64,000 bases of DNA from an uncultured Lachnospiraceae bacterium (GTDB taxonomy: Bacteria > Bacillota > Clostridia > Lachnospirales > Lachnospiraceae). Numbering within the stretch: the first letter of the stretch is position 1; the number at the start of each line of letters is the position of its first letter. Under the pieces are notes generated by a model. It was not told the DNA's origin. It saw only the letters and a list, made by a program, of their open reading frames with translations, and ran no database searches. Shown one piece after another: positions 7,915 through 16,676 of this stretch. A program made the translations under genes and the position numbers. The stretch lies in assembly GCA_900554415.1 (NCBI GenBank), contig USGU01000003.1, positions 62,001 to 126,000 on the forward strand, written 5' to 3'.

Positions 7915-8346
7915 ATGGAAGAAAGTTTGATTCGGGAAAAGTTTATGAAGGGTTATGACTGTTCTCAGGTAGTGCTGGCTTATTTTGCAGAACGTCTTGA
8001 AATGACGGAAGAAATGGCAAATAAGGTAACTGCCTGTTTTGGAGGCGGAATGCTGCAGGGTGATACCTGTGGAGCATTTACAGGAGCTCTTATGGCAATT
8101 GGAATGGAGTATGGTCACTGGAATGAAGAGACATTGCTTGCCCAGAAAGATGGCATGATGGCAAAATATGCGGAGTTTAAGAATTTGTTTTTTCAGAGAT
8201 ATGATACCTGCAATTGCAAGGAGCTTTTAGGATATGACGTATCCATTCCGGAACAGCTTCAGGAAGCGCTTTCCAGCGGAAGAATGCTGGATTTCTGTCC
8301 AAAGGTTGTAAAGAATGTAATCGAAGTGCTGGAGGAAGTACTGTAG
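7915..8346 (+). CDS. C_GCAxxG_C_C family putative redox protein
   Basis: The 143-residue protein has the family pattern: an early Cys in YDCSQVV, a glycine-rich stretch CFGGGMLQGDTCGAFTGAL, then CNCKELLGYD and a late Cys in MLDFCPKVVK. The members are small soluble proteins, probably metal- or redox-active, of undetermined function, and often lie beside transport or Fe-S genes. AAGGAGAAGAA immediately before ATG 7915 favours that start over an upstream in-frame ATG at 7813. The 205 bases before it hold a TATAAT at 7805-7810 but no clear -35. It stands between spoVAC and the TVP38 genes. Confidence 0.82.
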   Translation: MEESLIREKFMKGYDCSQVVLAYFAERLEMTEEMANKVTACFGGGMLQGDTCGAFTGALMAIGMEYGHWNEETLLAQKDGMMAKYAEFKNLFFQRYDTCNCKELLGYDVSIPEQLQEALSSGRMLDFCPKVVKNVIEVLEEVL

Positions 8347-8430
8347 GGGCAGAGACAAGTATCAGATAGATACCATACATAGATAATGACTATATACATA
8401 TAGGAAGAAACTATTATTCGAAAGAGAAAG

Positions 8431-8443
8431 AGTCTGTTATACT
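8431..8443 (+). promoter_or_regulatory. Promoter-like motif shared with the YnjB gene
   Basis: AGTCTGTTATACT contains a TATACT -10-like hexamer 36 bases before the first TVP38 gene. The same AGTCTGTTATA 11-mer occurs at 12525-12535 before the ABC substrate-binding protein gene, which suggests common regulation. No strong -35 is visible at either place, as expected for an activator-dependent promoter. Confidence 0.4.
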
Positions 8444-8479
8444 GAAGAGGACTAACGAGAGAAGAGAGGATTTAATTAC

Positions 8480-9199
8480 ATGGAAAACAAGAAAAAAAAC
8501 AACTGGATAGGCAAGGTGATTGTCATTGCTTGTATCGTGGCTGCGATTTTATGTTATATGTTCGTGCCGTCTGTAAATAAGAGTTTTAACACGATTGCAA
8601 AGATGTTCTATTCTGGTGACTTTACCGTAATGAGAGAATTTGTGGCATCTTATGGAGCGTATGCAGCAGCAGTTTCGTTTGCATTGATGATTCTGCAGTC
8701 TATTGCAGCACCACTTCCGGCTTTCATTCTTACTGTTGCCAATGCAAACTTGTTTGGCTGGTGGCAGGGAGCCATTCTCTCCTGGTCCAGTGCTATGGCA
8801 GGAGCTGCAATCTGCTTCTTTATTGCAAGAATTTTAGGACGTGATATTGTTATTAAATTAAATGGCAAGAACGGTGTAAAACAGATTGAAGATTTCTTTG
8901 AAAAATATGGAAAACTCAGCGTTCTGGTTGCAAGACTTCTTCCATTTATTTCATTTGATATTGTAAGTTATGTGGCAGGTCTTACATCCATGTCTTTCTG
9001 GGGATTCTTTATCGCAACAGGAATTGGTCAGCTTCCGGCAACGATCGTGTACTCTTATGTGGGCGGAATGCTTACCGGTGGAGCAAAGTTACTGGTAAAC
9101 GGACTTCTGATTATGTTCGCAGTATTCGGTATTGTTATGATTCTGCGTCAGATTTATACAGAGAGACAGAAGAAAAATAAGAACAAAACAGAGGAATAG
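8480..9199 (+). CDS. TVP38/TMEM64 (DedA-superfamily) membrane protein 1
   Basis: The 239-residue protein has about six hydrophobic segments and the VTT/SNARE-associated domain signature: GWWQGAILSWSSAMAGAAICFFIARILGRD, then ARLLPFISFDIVSYVAGLTSM with the conserved R-[FL]-x-P. Family members are thought to move lipids or small solutes across the membrane. Two such proteins in tandem match E. coli YdjX/YdjZ, which sit in the same gene set as YnjBCD. The next gene starts two bases after its stop. Confidence 0.85.
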   Translation: MENKKKNNWIGKVIVIACIVAAILCYMFVPSVNKSFNTIAKMFYSGDFTVMREFVASYGAYAAAVSFALMILQSIAAPLPAFILTVANANLFGWWQGAILSWSSAMAGAAICFFIARILGRDIVIKLNGKNGVKQIEDFFEKYGKLSVLVARLLPFISFDIVSYVAGLTSMSFWGFFIATGIGQLPATIVYSYVGGMLTGGAKLLVNGLLIMFAVFGIVMILRQIYTERQKKNKNKTEE

Positions 9200-9200
9200 G

Positions 9201-9884
9201 ATGAAAAAGAAGAATATCAAAATTATTATTTTTATCATAATTGTTTTGGCAGTTCTTATAGGAAATCACTACTTTGGTTGGTCGGCATATCTTAGTGATG
9301 CCGACCATTTGAATTTTATTACGGAATTAGTGAAGGAGCATAAGATACTGGCATTCTGGTGCTACGTGGGTGTGACCATCGTAGGGTGCGTGGTACTGGC
9401 ACTTCCGGGAATTACCTTTGCGGTTATTGCGGGAATGCTGTTTGGACCATGGATAGGAACTCTGGCATGTCTAGTGGCAACTACACTTGGTGCCATGGCG
9501 GCATTCCTTGTGGGACGTTTTTTCTTAAAGGATGCGGTAAAGCCAATGCTGGAGAAGAACAGTGTACTTAAGAAACTGTTGTTTAGCGAAAATCCAAAGA
9601 ATGATACCATTGTGCTGATGATTACACGTATGGTTCCGATTTTCCCATATAATCTGCAGAATTTTGCTTATGGGATTACCGATATCAGTTTTGCAAGATA
9701 TTCCATACTGACCTTTATTTTCATGCTGCCGGGCGTAGCTCTTTATACAGTAGGAGCTGCGGGACTTACGGCAGAGTCGGGAAAATGGAAATATTTCGTG
9801 TTTGCAGCAGTGCTGGCAGTGGCAGTGACTGTGGCAGGAATGATGATTCGGAAGAAATATCTGTCGGAGGAAGAAAATGAATAG
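9201..9884 (+). CDS. TVP38/TMEM64 (DedA-superfamily) membrane protein 2
   Basis: The 227-residue paralogue of the preceding protein has a VTT domain with GITFAVIAGMLFGPWIGTLA and TRMVPIFPYNLQNFAYGITDISF. The R-x-x-P-x-x-P element is better preserved here than in copy 1. An N-terminal helix and about five further spans are predicted. The stop overlaps the DUF2064 gene by eight bases, so the two are likely co-translated. Confidence 0.85.
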   Translation: MKKKNIKIIIFIIIVLAVLIGNHYFGWSAYLSDADHLNFITELVKEHKILAFWCYVGVTIVGCVVLALPGITFAVIAGMLFGPWIGTLACLVATTLGAMAAFLVGRFFLKDAVKPMLEKNSVLKKLLFSENPKNDTIVLMITRMVPIFPYNLQNFAYGITDISFARYSILTFIFMLPGVALYTVGAAGLTAESGKWKYFVFAAVLAVAVTVAGMMIRKKYLSEEENE

Positions 9885-10566
9885 AGCGCTGATTTTATTT
9901 ACCAGAGTCCCAATACCGGGAAAAACAAAAACAAGGCTTATGCCGTTTCTAAACGGAGAAGAATGTGCGCAGCTTCATACCTGCTTTGTAAAGGACATTT
10001 ATGAAAAGGCAAAGCAGGTAGAGGCAGATTTGCTTGTATTTTATACTCCTAAGGATGAAAAAGAGCTGTTAAAATCAGTGGTGGACAGCGAGGCAGTCTG
10101 CCTTCCTCAGTATGGAGATGATTTGGGAGAGCGTATGAAAAATGCCATTGGGATTACCTTCCGCATGGGATATGAGCGAGTCATTCTGATTGGCACGGAT
10201 ATCCCGCAAATCCATCCAGAGACTCTTCGGAATGCATTTGACAATCTGGAGGAGAAGGATATCGTGATTCATCCTACTTTTGATGGTGGATATTATCTTA
10301 TTGGGATGAAACAGGAATATAATTCCATTTGGAAAATTGAAAGATATGGAACGAATACGGTTATTTATGATACCCTGCAGCATATGAGAAATGAACGGCT
10401 TTCTACTGCAGTTGGTCAGATGTATTACGATGTGGATGACAAAGATGATTTGCTGCACTTGTATCATGATATCGAAAAAGGGGCAATCTGTAACTGCCCT
10501 GTTACGATTGATTATCTGGAGCTTGTACTAAAAGAAAAGTTGGAGAGGGAAGATGAGAACATTTAA
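9877..10566 (+). CDS. DUF2064 / TIGR04282-type nucleotidyl- or glycosyl-transferase
   Basis: The 229-residue soluble protein begins ALILFTRVPIPGKTKTRL, the P-loop-like start of the DUF2064 family, with GTDIP near residue 108 (metal/nucleotide binding, DxD-like) and FDGGYYLIGMK. The family has been named rSAM/selenodomain-associated transferase 1 and arsenosugar biosynthesis glycosyltransferase from its neighbours in other genomes. No ArsS-like radical SAM gene occurs in this window, so that role is not supported here. It overlaps the genes on both sides. Confidence 0.82.
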   Translation: MNRALILFTRVPIPGKTKTRLMPFLNGEECAQLHTCFVKDIYEKAKQVEADLLVFYTPKDEKELLKSVVDSEAVCLPQYGDDLGERMKNAIGITFRMGYERVILIGTDIPQIHPETLRNAFDNLEEKDIVIHPTFDGGYYLIGMKQEYNSIWKIERYGTNTVIYDTLQHMRNERLSTAVGQMYYDVDDKDDLLHLYHDIEKGAICNCPVTIDYLELVLKEKLEREDENI

Positions 10567-11530
10567 TATAGATGACTGTGTACATTGTGGAGCATGCACA
10601 AAACACTGTCTTTTTTTGCAGAAATATAAAATTGATTTAAAGGAATTACAGGAGAAACCGGAGCTTGCATATCACTGCTTTTTATGTGGAAGCTGCAAAG
10701 ATGTCTGTCCGATGGAGATTGACGGAAAGGTCATTGCGCTGGAGAACCGGAAAAAGATAGTAGAGGAGGGCGGCGGAAAGCTGCCGGATAATTTCTATGA
10801 CGGACTTTTGTTGGAGAAGAGTCCATATAAGTTTGCCAATTACCGTCATGCCGGAAAGAAGGCAGTGTTCTTTACCGGATGTAATTTTCCGTCTTTCTTT
10901 CCGAAGACAACGGACAAGCTGGTGGAAGAATTTCGTAAGCATGATGTAGGAGTTGTATATGACTGCTGTGGCAAGCCAATTGAAGAACTGGGGCTTGTAG
11001 ACGAAGCAGCAGGGATTATAGCGCGGATTAATAAAAAGCTGAAGGATGCGGGAGTAGAGCAGGTGGTAATGGCATGTCCGAATTGCTATTATTTCTTACA
11101 GGGCAGACTGGACGCAGAGATTATCAGTGTGTATGAGAAAATGCAGGAACTTGGAATCGGGAAACCGTTTGAAATGGAACATATTCCAATGTATTATCCG
11201 TGCCCGGACAGAAGAGACAGACAGTTTGCCAAAGATATGGAGCCATTTATAAAGGGAGAGATAGCAGATGCTTTTCCAAATGTGCAGTGCTGTGGACTTG
11301 GAGGCTGTGCGGCAGGAAAAGAAGGGGATGTTGCCCAGGCACTTACGGACCGGGTAAAAGCTTCGAAAGAGAAGGAACTTTATACTTATTGTGCGTCATG
11401 TATCTGCAGTTTCCGGCGCAGGGGGTATGAAGAAGCGAAGCATATTCTTCCGATTCTGATGGAAGTGGATGAGAAAGTACCGCTTGGCAAAACACCGATT
11501 TTGAACCGGGCGAAATGTAAATTCAAATAG
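10553..11530 (+). CDS. 4Fe-4S and CCG-domain (heterodisulfide-reductase-like) protein
   Basis: The 325-residue protein starts with two ferredoxin motifs, CVHCGACTKHC and CFLCGSCKDVCP. Cysteine-rich CCG modules follow: FFTGCNFPSF with YDCCGKPIEELG, MACPNCYYF, and CCGLGGCAAG with YCASCICSF. CCG domains bind a non-cubane or [4Fe-4S] cluster and act on disulfides, sulfane sulfur or lactate/glycerol-3-P in related enzymes. There are no membrane spans. It ends the TVP38-TVP38-DUF2064-FeS transcription unit just before the LysR gene. Substrate unknown; a disulfide- or persulfide-directed role would fit the rhodaneses found downstream. Confidence 0.82.
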   Translation: MRTFNIDDCVHCGACTKHCLFLQKYKIDLKELQEKPELAYHCFLCGSCKDVCPMEIDGKVIALENRKKIVEEGGGKLPDNFYDGLLLEKSPYKFANYRHAGKKAVFFTGCNFPSFFPKTTDKLVEEFRKHDVGVVYDCCGKPIEELGLVDEAAGIIARINKKLKDAGVEQVVMACPNCYYFLQGRLDAEIISVYEKMQELGIGKPFEMEHIPMYYPCPDRRDRQFAKDMEPFIKGEIADAFPNVQCCGLGGCAAGKEGDVAQALTDRVKASKEKELYTYCASCICSFRRRGYEEAKHILPILMEVDEKVPLGKTPILNRAKCKFK

Positions 11531-11593
11531 TATTAAAAAATGAAAGAAAAACAGAGTTAAGGATAAGTAGAAGTAAGGACTGGATTAGTAAGA

Positions 11594-12487
11594 ATGACGA
11601 TCAAGGAACTGGAAGAATTTAGAATGATTTGCAGGCGCGGCAGTCTTGCAAGGGCATCAAAGGAACTGTTCATGTCTCCTCAGGGCTTAAGCCGTGTACT
11701 GAAGAATCTGGAAAATGAATTAGAGTGCACGCTGGTGGACCGTGTGGTATCCGGAATTGAACTCACTGAAAGCGGGGAGCGTCTGTATGCGTATGCAGAG
11801 ATTGTTCTGGGTGAGTATGAGAAGATGAAGAAGGAGATTGAAAATATCCGGGCACGGACCGATGGAGTTGTGGACCTTCTGGTTGCATATGATGTACTGC
11901 GGTTTCTTACACCGGAATGTATTCTGAAATTTCAGAGTACCTATCCCAATGTAGCTTTTTCCTATGTAGAATATCCGGACAGAGTGGTAGAACGGATGCT
12001 TCTTGGAAAAGAAGGAAATGTGGCACTTTCCGTGGGACCCTTCGCAGGGGACTGCTTTGAGGTGCAAAGTCTGTGTAAATGCAGACTGGGCCTGCTGGTA
12101 TATGAAGGACATCCGTTGGCAGAAAAGGAACAGGTAAGCGTGGAAGACCTTGCCGGAGAACCTTTGTATCTGGAAAACAGCGGATTTAAGCTGAATGAAT
12201 TTATCCAGAGTAAATGCTGGAATAAAGGCTTTGAGCCGGAGATTGTGTTTGAGACAAATGGATTTGATCTGTGTTATAAGATGTGTCGTATGAAAAAGGG
12301 AATTTCTGTGACTGTCGATTTTGTGCATGAGGATATGAAAAATGATGGCCTGCGTATGATTCCATTTGCGGAACCGGATATGGTCTGGGAGGTTGGGCTT
12401 CTGACACTGAAAGACAGTCCGGGTGATTTCGCAGTTGACAAATTTGTCCGGTTCTTAGAAGAATATCTTGCCGCAACGAAGTGTTGA
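11594..12487 (+). CDS. LysR-family transcriptional regulator
   Basis: The 297-residue protein has an N-terminal winged helix-turn-helix (LEEFRMICRRGSLARASKEL...SPQGLSRVLKNLENEL) and a C-terminal periplasmic-binding-type effector domain (about 90-290). It lies between the TVP38/Fe-S unit and the ABC importer on the same strand and is the only regulator in this block. The AGTCTGTTATA element before both flanking transcription units may mark where it acts. The effector is probably the imported compound, an inference from position. Confidence 0.85.
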   Translation: MTIKELEEFRMICRRGSLARASKELFMSPQGLSRVLKNLENELECTLVDRVVSGIELTESGERLYAYAEIVLGEYEKMKKEIENIRARTDGVVDLLVAYDVLRFLTPECILKFQSTYPNVAFSYVEYPDRVVERMLLGKEGNVALSVGPFAGDCFEVQSLCKCRLGLLVYEGHPLAEKEQVSVEDLAGEPLYLENSGFKLNEFIQSKCWNKGFEPEIVFETNGFDLCYKMCRMKKGISVTVDFVHEDMKNDGLRMIPFAEPDMVWEVGLLTLKDSPGDFAVDKFVRFLEEYLAATKC

Positions 12488-12524
12488 TGAGCGGCAACAA
12501 AGAGAGTACGGAGTTTCAACAGAA

Positions 12525-12537
12525 AGTCTGTTATAAT
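12525..12537 (+). promoter_or_regulatory. Promoter-like motif before the ABC importer operon
   Basis: AGTCTGTTATAAT includes a perfect TATAAT at 12532-12537 and repeats the 11-mer found at 8431. The 90-base leader that follows can fold with GTGCTT (12548 on) against AAGCAC (about 12575). I see no recognised riboswitch. Confidence 0.45.
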
Positions 12538-12625
12538 CATATCGTGGGTGCTTTTGTTTTGCAGACAAATATAGCTGAAGCACTCTGTATATTTTTACCA
12601 AACATAAGGAGGAAGAATTGGTACT

Positions 12626-13885
12626 ATGAAGAAACGCATTACTGCGCTTTTGCTTAGCATGATGATGGTGATTTTACTGGCAGCATGCAGTAGTGGAGCA
12701 AAATCAGAGAACTCGGATAATACGAGTAAGACAGAATCTACAAAAGCTGTAGAGGATATGACTTATGATGAGCTTGTAGAAGCTGCAAAAGGAACAACAG
12801 TAACATTTTATGGATGGGGCGGAGATGACAATCTGAACGACTGGCTGGACAACTACTATGCACCACGTCTGAAAGAAAAATATGATATTACACTGGAACG
12901 TGTTCCAATGAACATTGAAGATATTTTAAGTCAGATGCAGGGAGAAAAGAATGCAAATAAGACAGACAGTGATATCGATATGATCTGGATTAACGGTGAG
13001 AACTTCAAGACCTGTAAAGAAAACAATATGCTTTATGGACCATTTGCAGAAAATTTGCCAAACTATCAGGCATACATTGATGCAAGTGATGAAGAAAACC
13101 AGGCAGATTTCTGCTATCCAATCGAAGGATACGAAGCACCATATGGTAAATCACAGCTTGTTATGATGGTGGATACAGCTGTGACACCAGATTATCCGAA
13201 GAATACAGATGAACTTCTTGAATTCTGTAAGGCAAACAAAGGTAAAGTAACTTACCCTGCATTACCTGATTTCACAGGAAGTGCATTTGTACGTAATATT
13301 ATTTACGATATCTGTGGATACGAACAGTTTATGGATATGGAAGCAGATAAAGAAACTGTAAAAGCAGCGATTGAACCTGCATTGGAATACCTTCGTGAAC
13401 TGAATCCGTACTTGTGGAATGAAGGAAAAACATTCCCACAGGATTCTACTACTGTAACAAATATGTTTGCTGATGGCGAACTGGTTATGAACGTTGTCTA
13501 CGGTGCTTATTCCGTTGCAACAAATATTGAAAATGGTACTTACACAGAGACTACACAGTCTTTCCAGTTTGACAAAGGAACCATTGGAAATACAAACTAT
13601 ATTGCAATTGCAGCAAACTCAGGAAATGTAGCCGGAGCACAGGTAGCAATCAATGAAATGATGGACCCTGAAGTACAGGCTGACCGTTTCGCTGAAATTC
13701 GTACCGTACCAGTTGTAGATTACAATAAGTTAAGTGATGCACAGAAAGAAGCTTTCGATAAAGTAGATATCGGTAAAGGGGTTATTGCTCAGGATGAACT
13801 TCTGTCAAAACGTCTTCCTGAAATGCCATCTGCACTTGTTCCGATTATCGAAGAAATCTGGGCAGAGGAAGTTGTAGGAAAATAA
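12626..13885 (+). CDS. ABC transporter substrate-binding lipoprotein, YnjB family
   Basis: The 419-residue protein has a lipoprotein signal with lipobox LLAACSSG. The mature part contains TFYGWGGDDNLNDWLDNYYAPRLKEKY-type and LWINGENFKT-like (here DMIWINGENFKT) segments, LYGPFAENLPNYQ and PALPDFTGSAFVRN, all features I recognise from E. coli YnjB. The substrate of that family has not been settled to my knowledge; thiamine-like transporters are distant relatives. It heads a four-gene importer operon with a strong AAGGAGGAAG ribosome site. Codon use is more biased than in its neighbours, as expected for an abundant binding protein. Confidence 0.85.
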   Translation: MKKRITALLLSMMMVILLAACSSGAKSENSDNTSKTESTKAVEDMTYDELVEAAKGTTVTFYGWGGDDNLNDWLDNYYAPRLKEKYDITLERVPMNIEDILSQMQGEKNANKTDSDIDMIWINGENFKTCKENNMLYGPFAENLPNYQAYIDASDEENQADFCYPIEGYEAPYGKSQLVMMVDTAVTPDYPKNTDELLEFCKANKGKVTYPALPDFTGSAFVRNIIYDICGYEQFMDMEADKETVKAAIEPALEYLRELNPYLWNEGKTFPQDSTTVTNMFADGELVMNVVYGAYSVATNIENGTYTETTQSFQFDKGTIGNTNYIAIAANSGNVAGAQVAINEMMDPEVQADRFAEIRTVPVVDYNKLSDAQKEAFDKVDIGKGVIAQDELLSKRLPEMPSALVPIIEEIWAEEVVGK

Positions 13886-13886
13886 A

Positions 13887-14750
13887 ATGAAGAAAAAAAT
13901 AACACCTTATATATTGTTGGTTCCGCAACTTATATTAGGCGCGATTTTTATCATTGGTCTGGGAACTGGAATCATCCAAAGTTTAGGGGTGATTCCAGCT
14001 TTTGGCTTAACGGAACCAACATTAAAATATTATAAAGAAATTCTGACAAGACCCGATATTCTGCAGTCGCTGAAGTACAGCTTATATATTGCATTTGTAT
14101 CGGCTTTTTTTGCTACCTCCATCGGAACCATACTTTGTGCGATTCTGGTAAATTTAAGACAGGTAAAGGGAAAAGTGATGCGTGTTGTACAGATTCCGAT
14201 TATCGTTCCTCATGTGATTGTGGCTTTGTTTGTGATTAATATTTTGTCACAGAATGGAATTCTTGCAAGAATCGGAGCACAGCTTGGACTGATTACGGAC
14301 CAGCAGCAATTTCCGCTGTTCCTGTATGACAGTCATGGAATTGGTGTGATTCTTGCTTATTTGTGGAAAGAAATTCCATTTATCGTATATTTTGTTATTG
14401 CACTGATGGCAAATATCAGTGATAGTCTTGGAGAGGCTGCTATCAATCTTGGGGCAAACCGGATTCAGGTATTTTGGAAAGTGACACTTCCACTCTGTAT
14501 GAATACGATTCTGAGCGGCTTTTTGATTATTTTCGTATTTGCTCTGGGGGCATATGAACTTCCGTTTATTCTGGGAGCTACACTTCCACGCGCACTTCCG
14601 GTGCTTGCTTACATTGAGTATTCCAAACCGGATTTGCTGGCAAGACCTTATGCTATGGCAATTAATGGACTTATTATTGCTGTTTCATGCTCAGTGGCAG
14701 TGGTCTACTACATTTTGCTTCGCAGAAGCACAAAGAAACTGGCAGGATAG
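13887..14750 (+). CDS. ABC transporter permease (YnjC N-terminal half type)
   Basis: The 287-residue protein has about six membrane helices and the EAA loop ISDSLGEAAINLGANRIQVFWKVTLPLCMN, which contacts the ATPase. It starts one base after the substrate-binding protein stop. E. coli YnjC is a single fused permease; here the two halves are separate genes. It works with the next permease and the ATPase at 15584. Confidence 0.87.
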   Translation: MKKKITPYILLVPQLILGAIFIIGLGTGIIQSLGVIPAFGLTEPTLKYYKEILTRPDILQSLKYSLYIAFVSAFFATSIGTILCAILVNLRQVKGKVMRVVQIPIIVPHVIVALFVINILSQNGILARIGAQLGLITDQQQFPLFLYDSHGIGVILAYLWKEIPFIVYFVIALMANISDSLGEAAINLGANRIQVFWKVTLPLCMNTILSGFLIIFVFALGAYELPFILGATLPRALPVLAYIEYSKPDLLARPYAMAINGLIIAVSCSVAVVYYILLRRSTKKLAG

Positions 14751-14757
14751 GAGGAAA

Positions 14758-15567
14758 ATGATGAAAAGAAAAAATATATGGGGAAAACTTATCATCGGAA
14801 TCTTCCTGATGTTGATTATTGCACCGATTTTGACAATCCTTGTCTGGGCATTTACAGAACGATGGGCATGGCCTTCTTTGATTCCGCAGATGTTTTCTTT
14901 GCGTGCAGTGAAAGGGGTGTTCCGGGATAGAGCGAATTTAACACAATTATTTTTATCCAGTATGCTCATATCATTTACGGTAGCATTTCTATCTGTTACA
15001 ATAGGGACAATGACGGCAAGAGCACTGGAGTGTTACCAGTTTGTAGGGCAAAAAGTATTTTCAGTGATATCTATGCTGCCTTTTCTTGTGCCGGGAAGTG
15101 TATTTGCAATGGGAATCCAGGTTACATTTATCAAGGCAGGATTAAGCGGCACGGTTCCGGGTGTGATTATCGTACATCTGATTTGTTCGCTTCCTTATGC
15201 GGTAACACTGTTGCAGGATGGAACAAGAGCAGTGGGTGTGGGATTGGAAGAACAGGCAAGAGTGCTTGGGGCAGGACCATGGAGTGCTTTTTTCAAGGTG
15301 ACGCTTCCGAACCTTTTTCCAGTGATGTTGTCGGCATTTTCGATGTCGTTTATTGTATCGTTCAGCCAGTATTTCCTGACGCTGATGATAGGCGGAGGAA
15401 GTGTACGGACCTTCGCAGTTGTGATGGTTCCGTATTTAACAAGCGGTGAGCGTAACTTTGCAAGTGTATACAGTTTGATATTCCTGACAATCATGACCAT
15501 TGTATTCGGAGCTTTGGAATGGATGGTCGGCCATTTTACAAAGGCGCAGGAAGTAGAATATTATTAG
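14758..15567 (+). CDS. ABC transporter permease (YnjC C-terminal half type)
   Basis: The 269-residue integral membrane protein carries the EAA motif VGLEEQARVLGAGPWSAFFKVTLPNLFP. The in-frame ORF extends upstream to 14539 but that part overlaps the first permease. TAGGAGG at 14748-14754 supports the ATG at 14758 or the adjacent ATG at 14761. It pairs with the preceding permease to form the importer channel. There are six predicted helices. Confidence 0.87.
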   Translation: MMKRKNIWGKLIIGIFLMLIIAPILTILVWAFTERWAWPSLIPQMFSLRAVKGVFRDRANLTQLFLSSMLISFTVAFLSVTIGTMTARALECYQFVGQKVFSVISMLPFLVPGSVFAMGIQVTFIKAGLSGTVPGVIIVHLICSLPYAVTLLQDGTRAVGVGLEEQARVLGAGPWSAFFKVTLPNLFPVMLSAFSMSFIVSFSQYFLTLMIGGGSVRTFAVVMVPYLTSGERNFASVYSLIFLTIMTIVFGALEWMVGHFTKAQEVEYY

Positions 15568-15583
15568 ATGACAGGAGGAGCAC

Positions 15584-16615
15584 ATGAGTCTGAAGATTAC
15601 AGAGCTTAGTGTGGAATTACAAAAGAATAAAATTTTAAAAGATATAAATTTAGCAATTAATACGGGAGAATTTGTCTCTCTTCTGGGGGCGTCCGGATGC
15701 GGAAAGACAACACTGCTCAAAAGTATTGCCGGACTTCTGGATGTGAAGGAAGGAGACATTCAGATAGATGGAAAATCCATTATGAAACTGCCGCCAGAGA
15801 AGCGTGGAACCGTTATTGTCTTTCAGGATTTGCGGCTGTTTCCACATATGACAGTGGAGCAGAATATTGGATTTACAATGGATATTAAGAAAGTATCGAA
15901 AGAAGTGAAGAAGAAACGGGTAGCGGAGCTTCTCCATGCAGTCCAGCTTGATGGATTCGAAAAGCGGAAAATCCGTGAGATGTCAGGTGGTCAGAAGCAG
16001 AGAGTTGCACTGGCGCGTGCACTGGCAGCAGACCCGAAAATCCTGCTTTTGGATGAGCCATTTTCCAGTCTGGATGAGAATCTTAGGTGTGAAATGGCAG
16101 AACTGGTCCGCAAACTGCACAAAGAAATGGGACTCACGGTTGTCATGGTAACGCATGACAAGGAAGAAGCCATGAAAGTGTCGGATTACATTGCACTGAT
16201 GAAAGATGGTGAGGTACTGCAGTATGATAAGCCGGAGGTGATGTTCTATCATCCGGTTTCTAAGGCAGTGGCAGATTATATGGGGCAGACCAATTATATC
16301 AGAGGAAACGTGTCGGAAGGCAGATTTGTAAGTCCTGCGACAGAATTTTCTACGGAAAATGCAGATGGAGAATATGAACTGATGGTACGCCCGTCGGCTG
16401 TAAAACTGACCCGAGAAGGAGGTTGTCCATATACTATAGAAGAAGTATTGTTTGAAGGTGAGACGGCAGAAGTCAGCCTGCGTCTGGGTGAGGAGAAACT
16501 GACTTCATGGATGCTTCACAAGGAGTGGAATGCATTATCTGCAAAAGAAGGAGAACAGATAGGTGTTCTGGTAAATACAGAGGATGGAATCTTATTTCCA
16601 TTTCATAAGAAATAA
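15584..16615 (+). CDS. ABC transporter ATP-binding protein, YnjD-like
   Basis: The 343-residue ATPase has Walker A LGASGCGKTTLL, Q-loop VFQDLRLFPH, signature EMSGGQKQRVALARAL, Walker B ILLLDEPFSSLDE and H-loop VTHDKEEAM. A C-terminal regulatory (TOBE-like) domain runs from about 235 to 343. It powers the importer formed with the three preceding genes. AGGAGGAGCAC precedes the ATG. Confidence 0.9.
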   Translation: MSLKITELSVELQKNKILKDINLAINTGEFVSLLGASGCGKTTLLKSIAGLLDVKEGDIQIDGKSIMKLPPEKRGTVIVFQDLRLFPHMTVEQNIGFTMDIKKVSKEVKKKRVAELLHAVQLDGFEKRKIREMSGGQKQRVALARALAADPKILLLDEPFSSLDENLRCEMAELVRKLHKEMGLTVVMVTHDKEEAMKVSDYIALMKDGEVLQYDKPEVMFYHPVSKAVADYMGQTNYIRGNVSEGRFVSPATEFSTENADGEYELMVRPSAVKLTREGGCPYTIEEVLFEGETAEVSLRLGEEKLTSWMLHKEWNALSAKEGEQIGVLVNTEDGILFPFHKK

Positions 16616-16676
16616 CATTCTGTGCATAGGAAATCGTGTTCTGTGAAATGAAAGTAATCAGGAAAAGGAGAGTGTT

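Noticed and set aside
12538..12625. Thiamine-type riboswitch before the YnjB gene
   Set aside because: None of the conserved TPP riboswitch blocks are present; only a weak hairpin is seen.
14539..14757. Longer N-terminus for the second ABC permease
   Set aside because: The added part overlaps the first permease in another frame and a strong ribosome site sits right before 14758.
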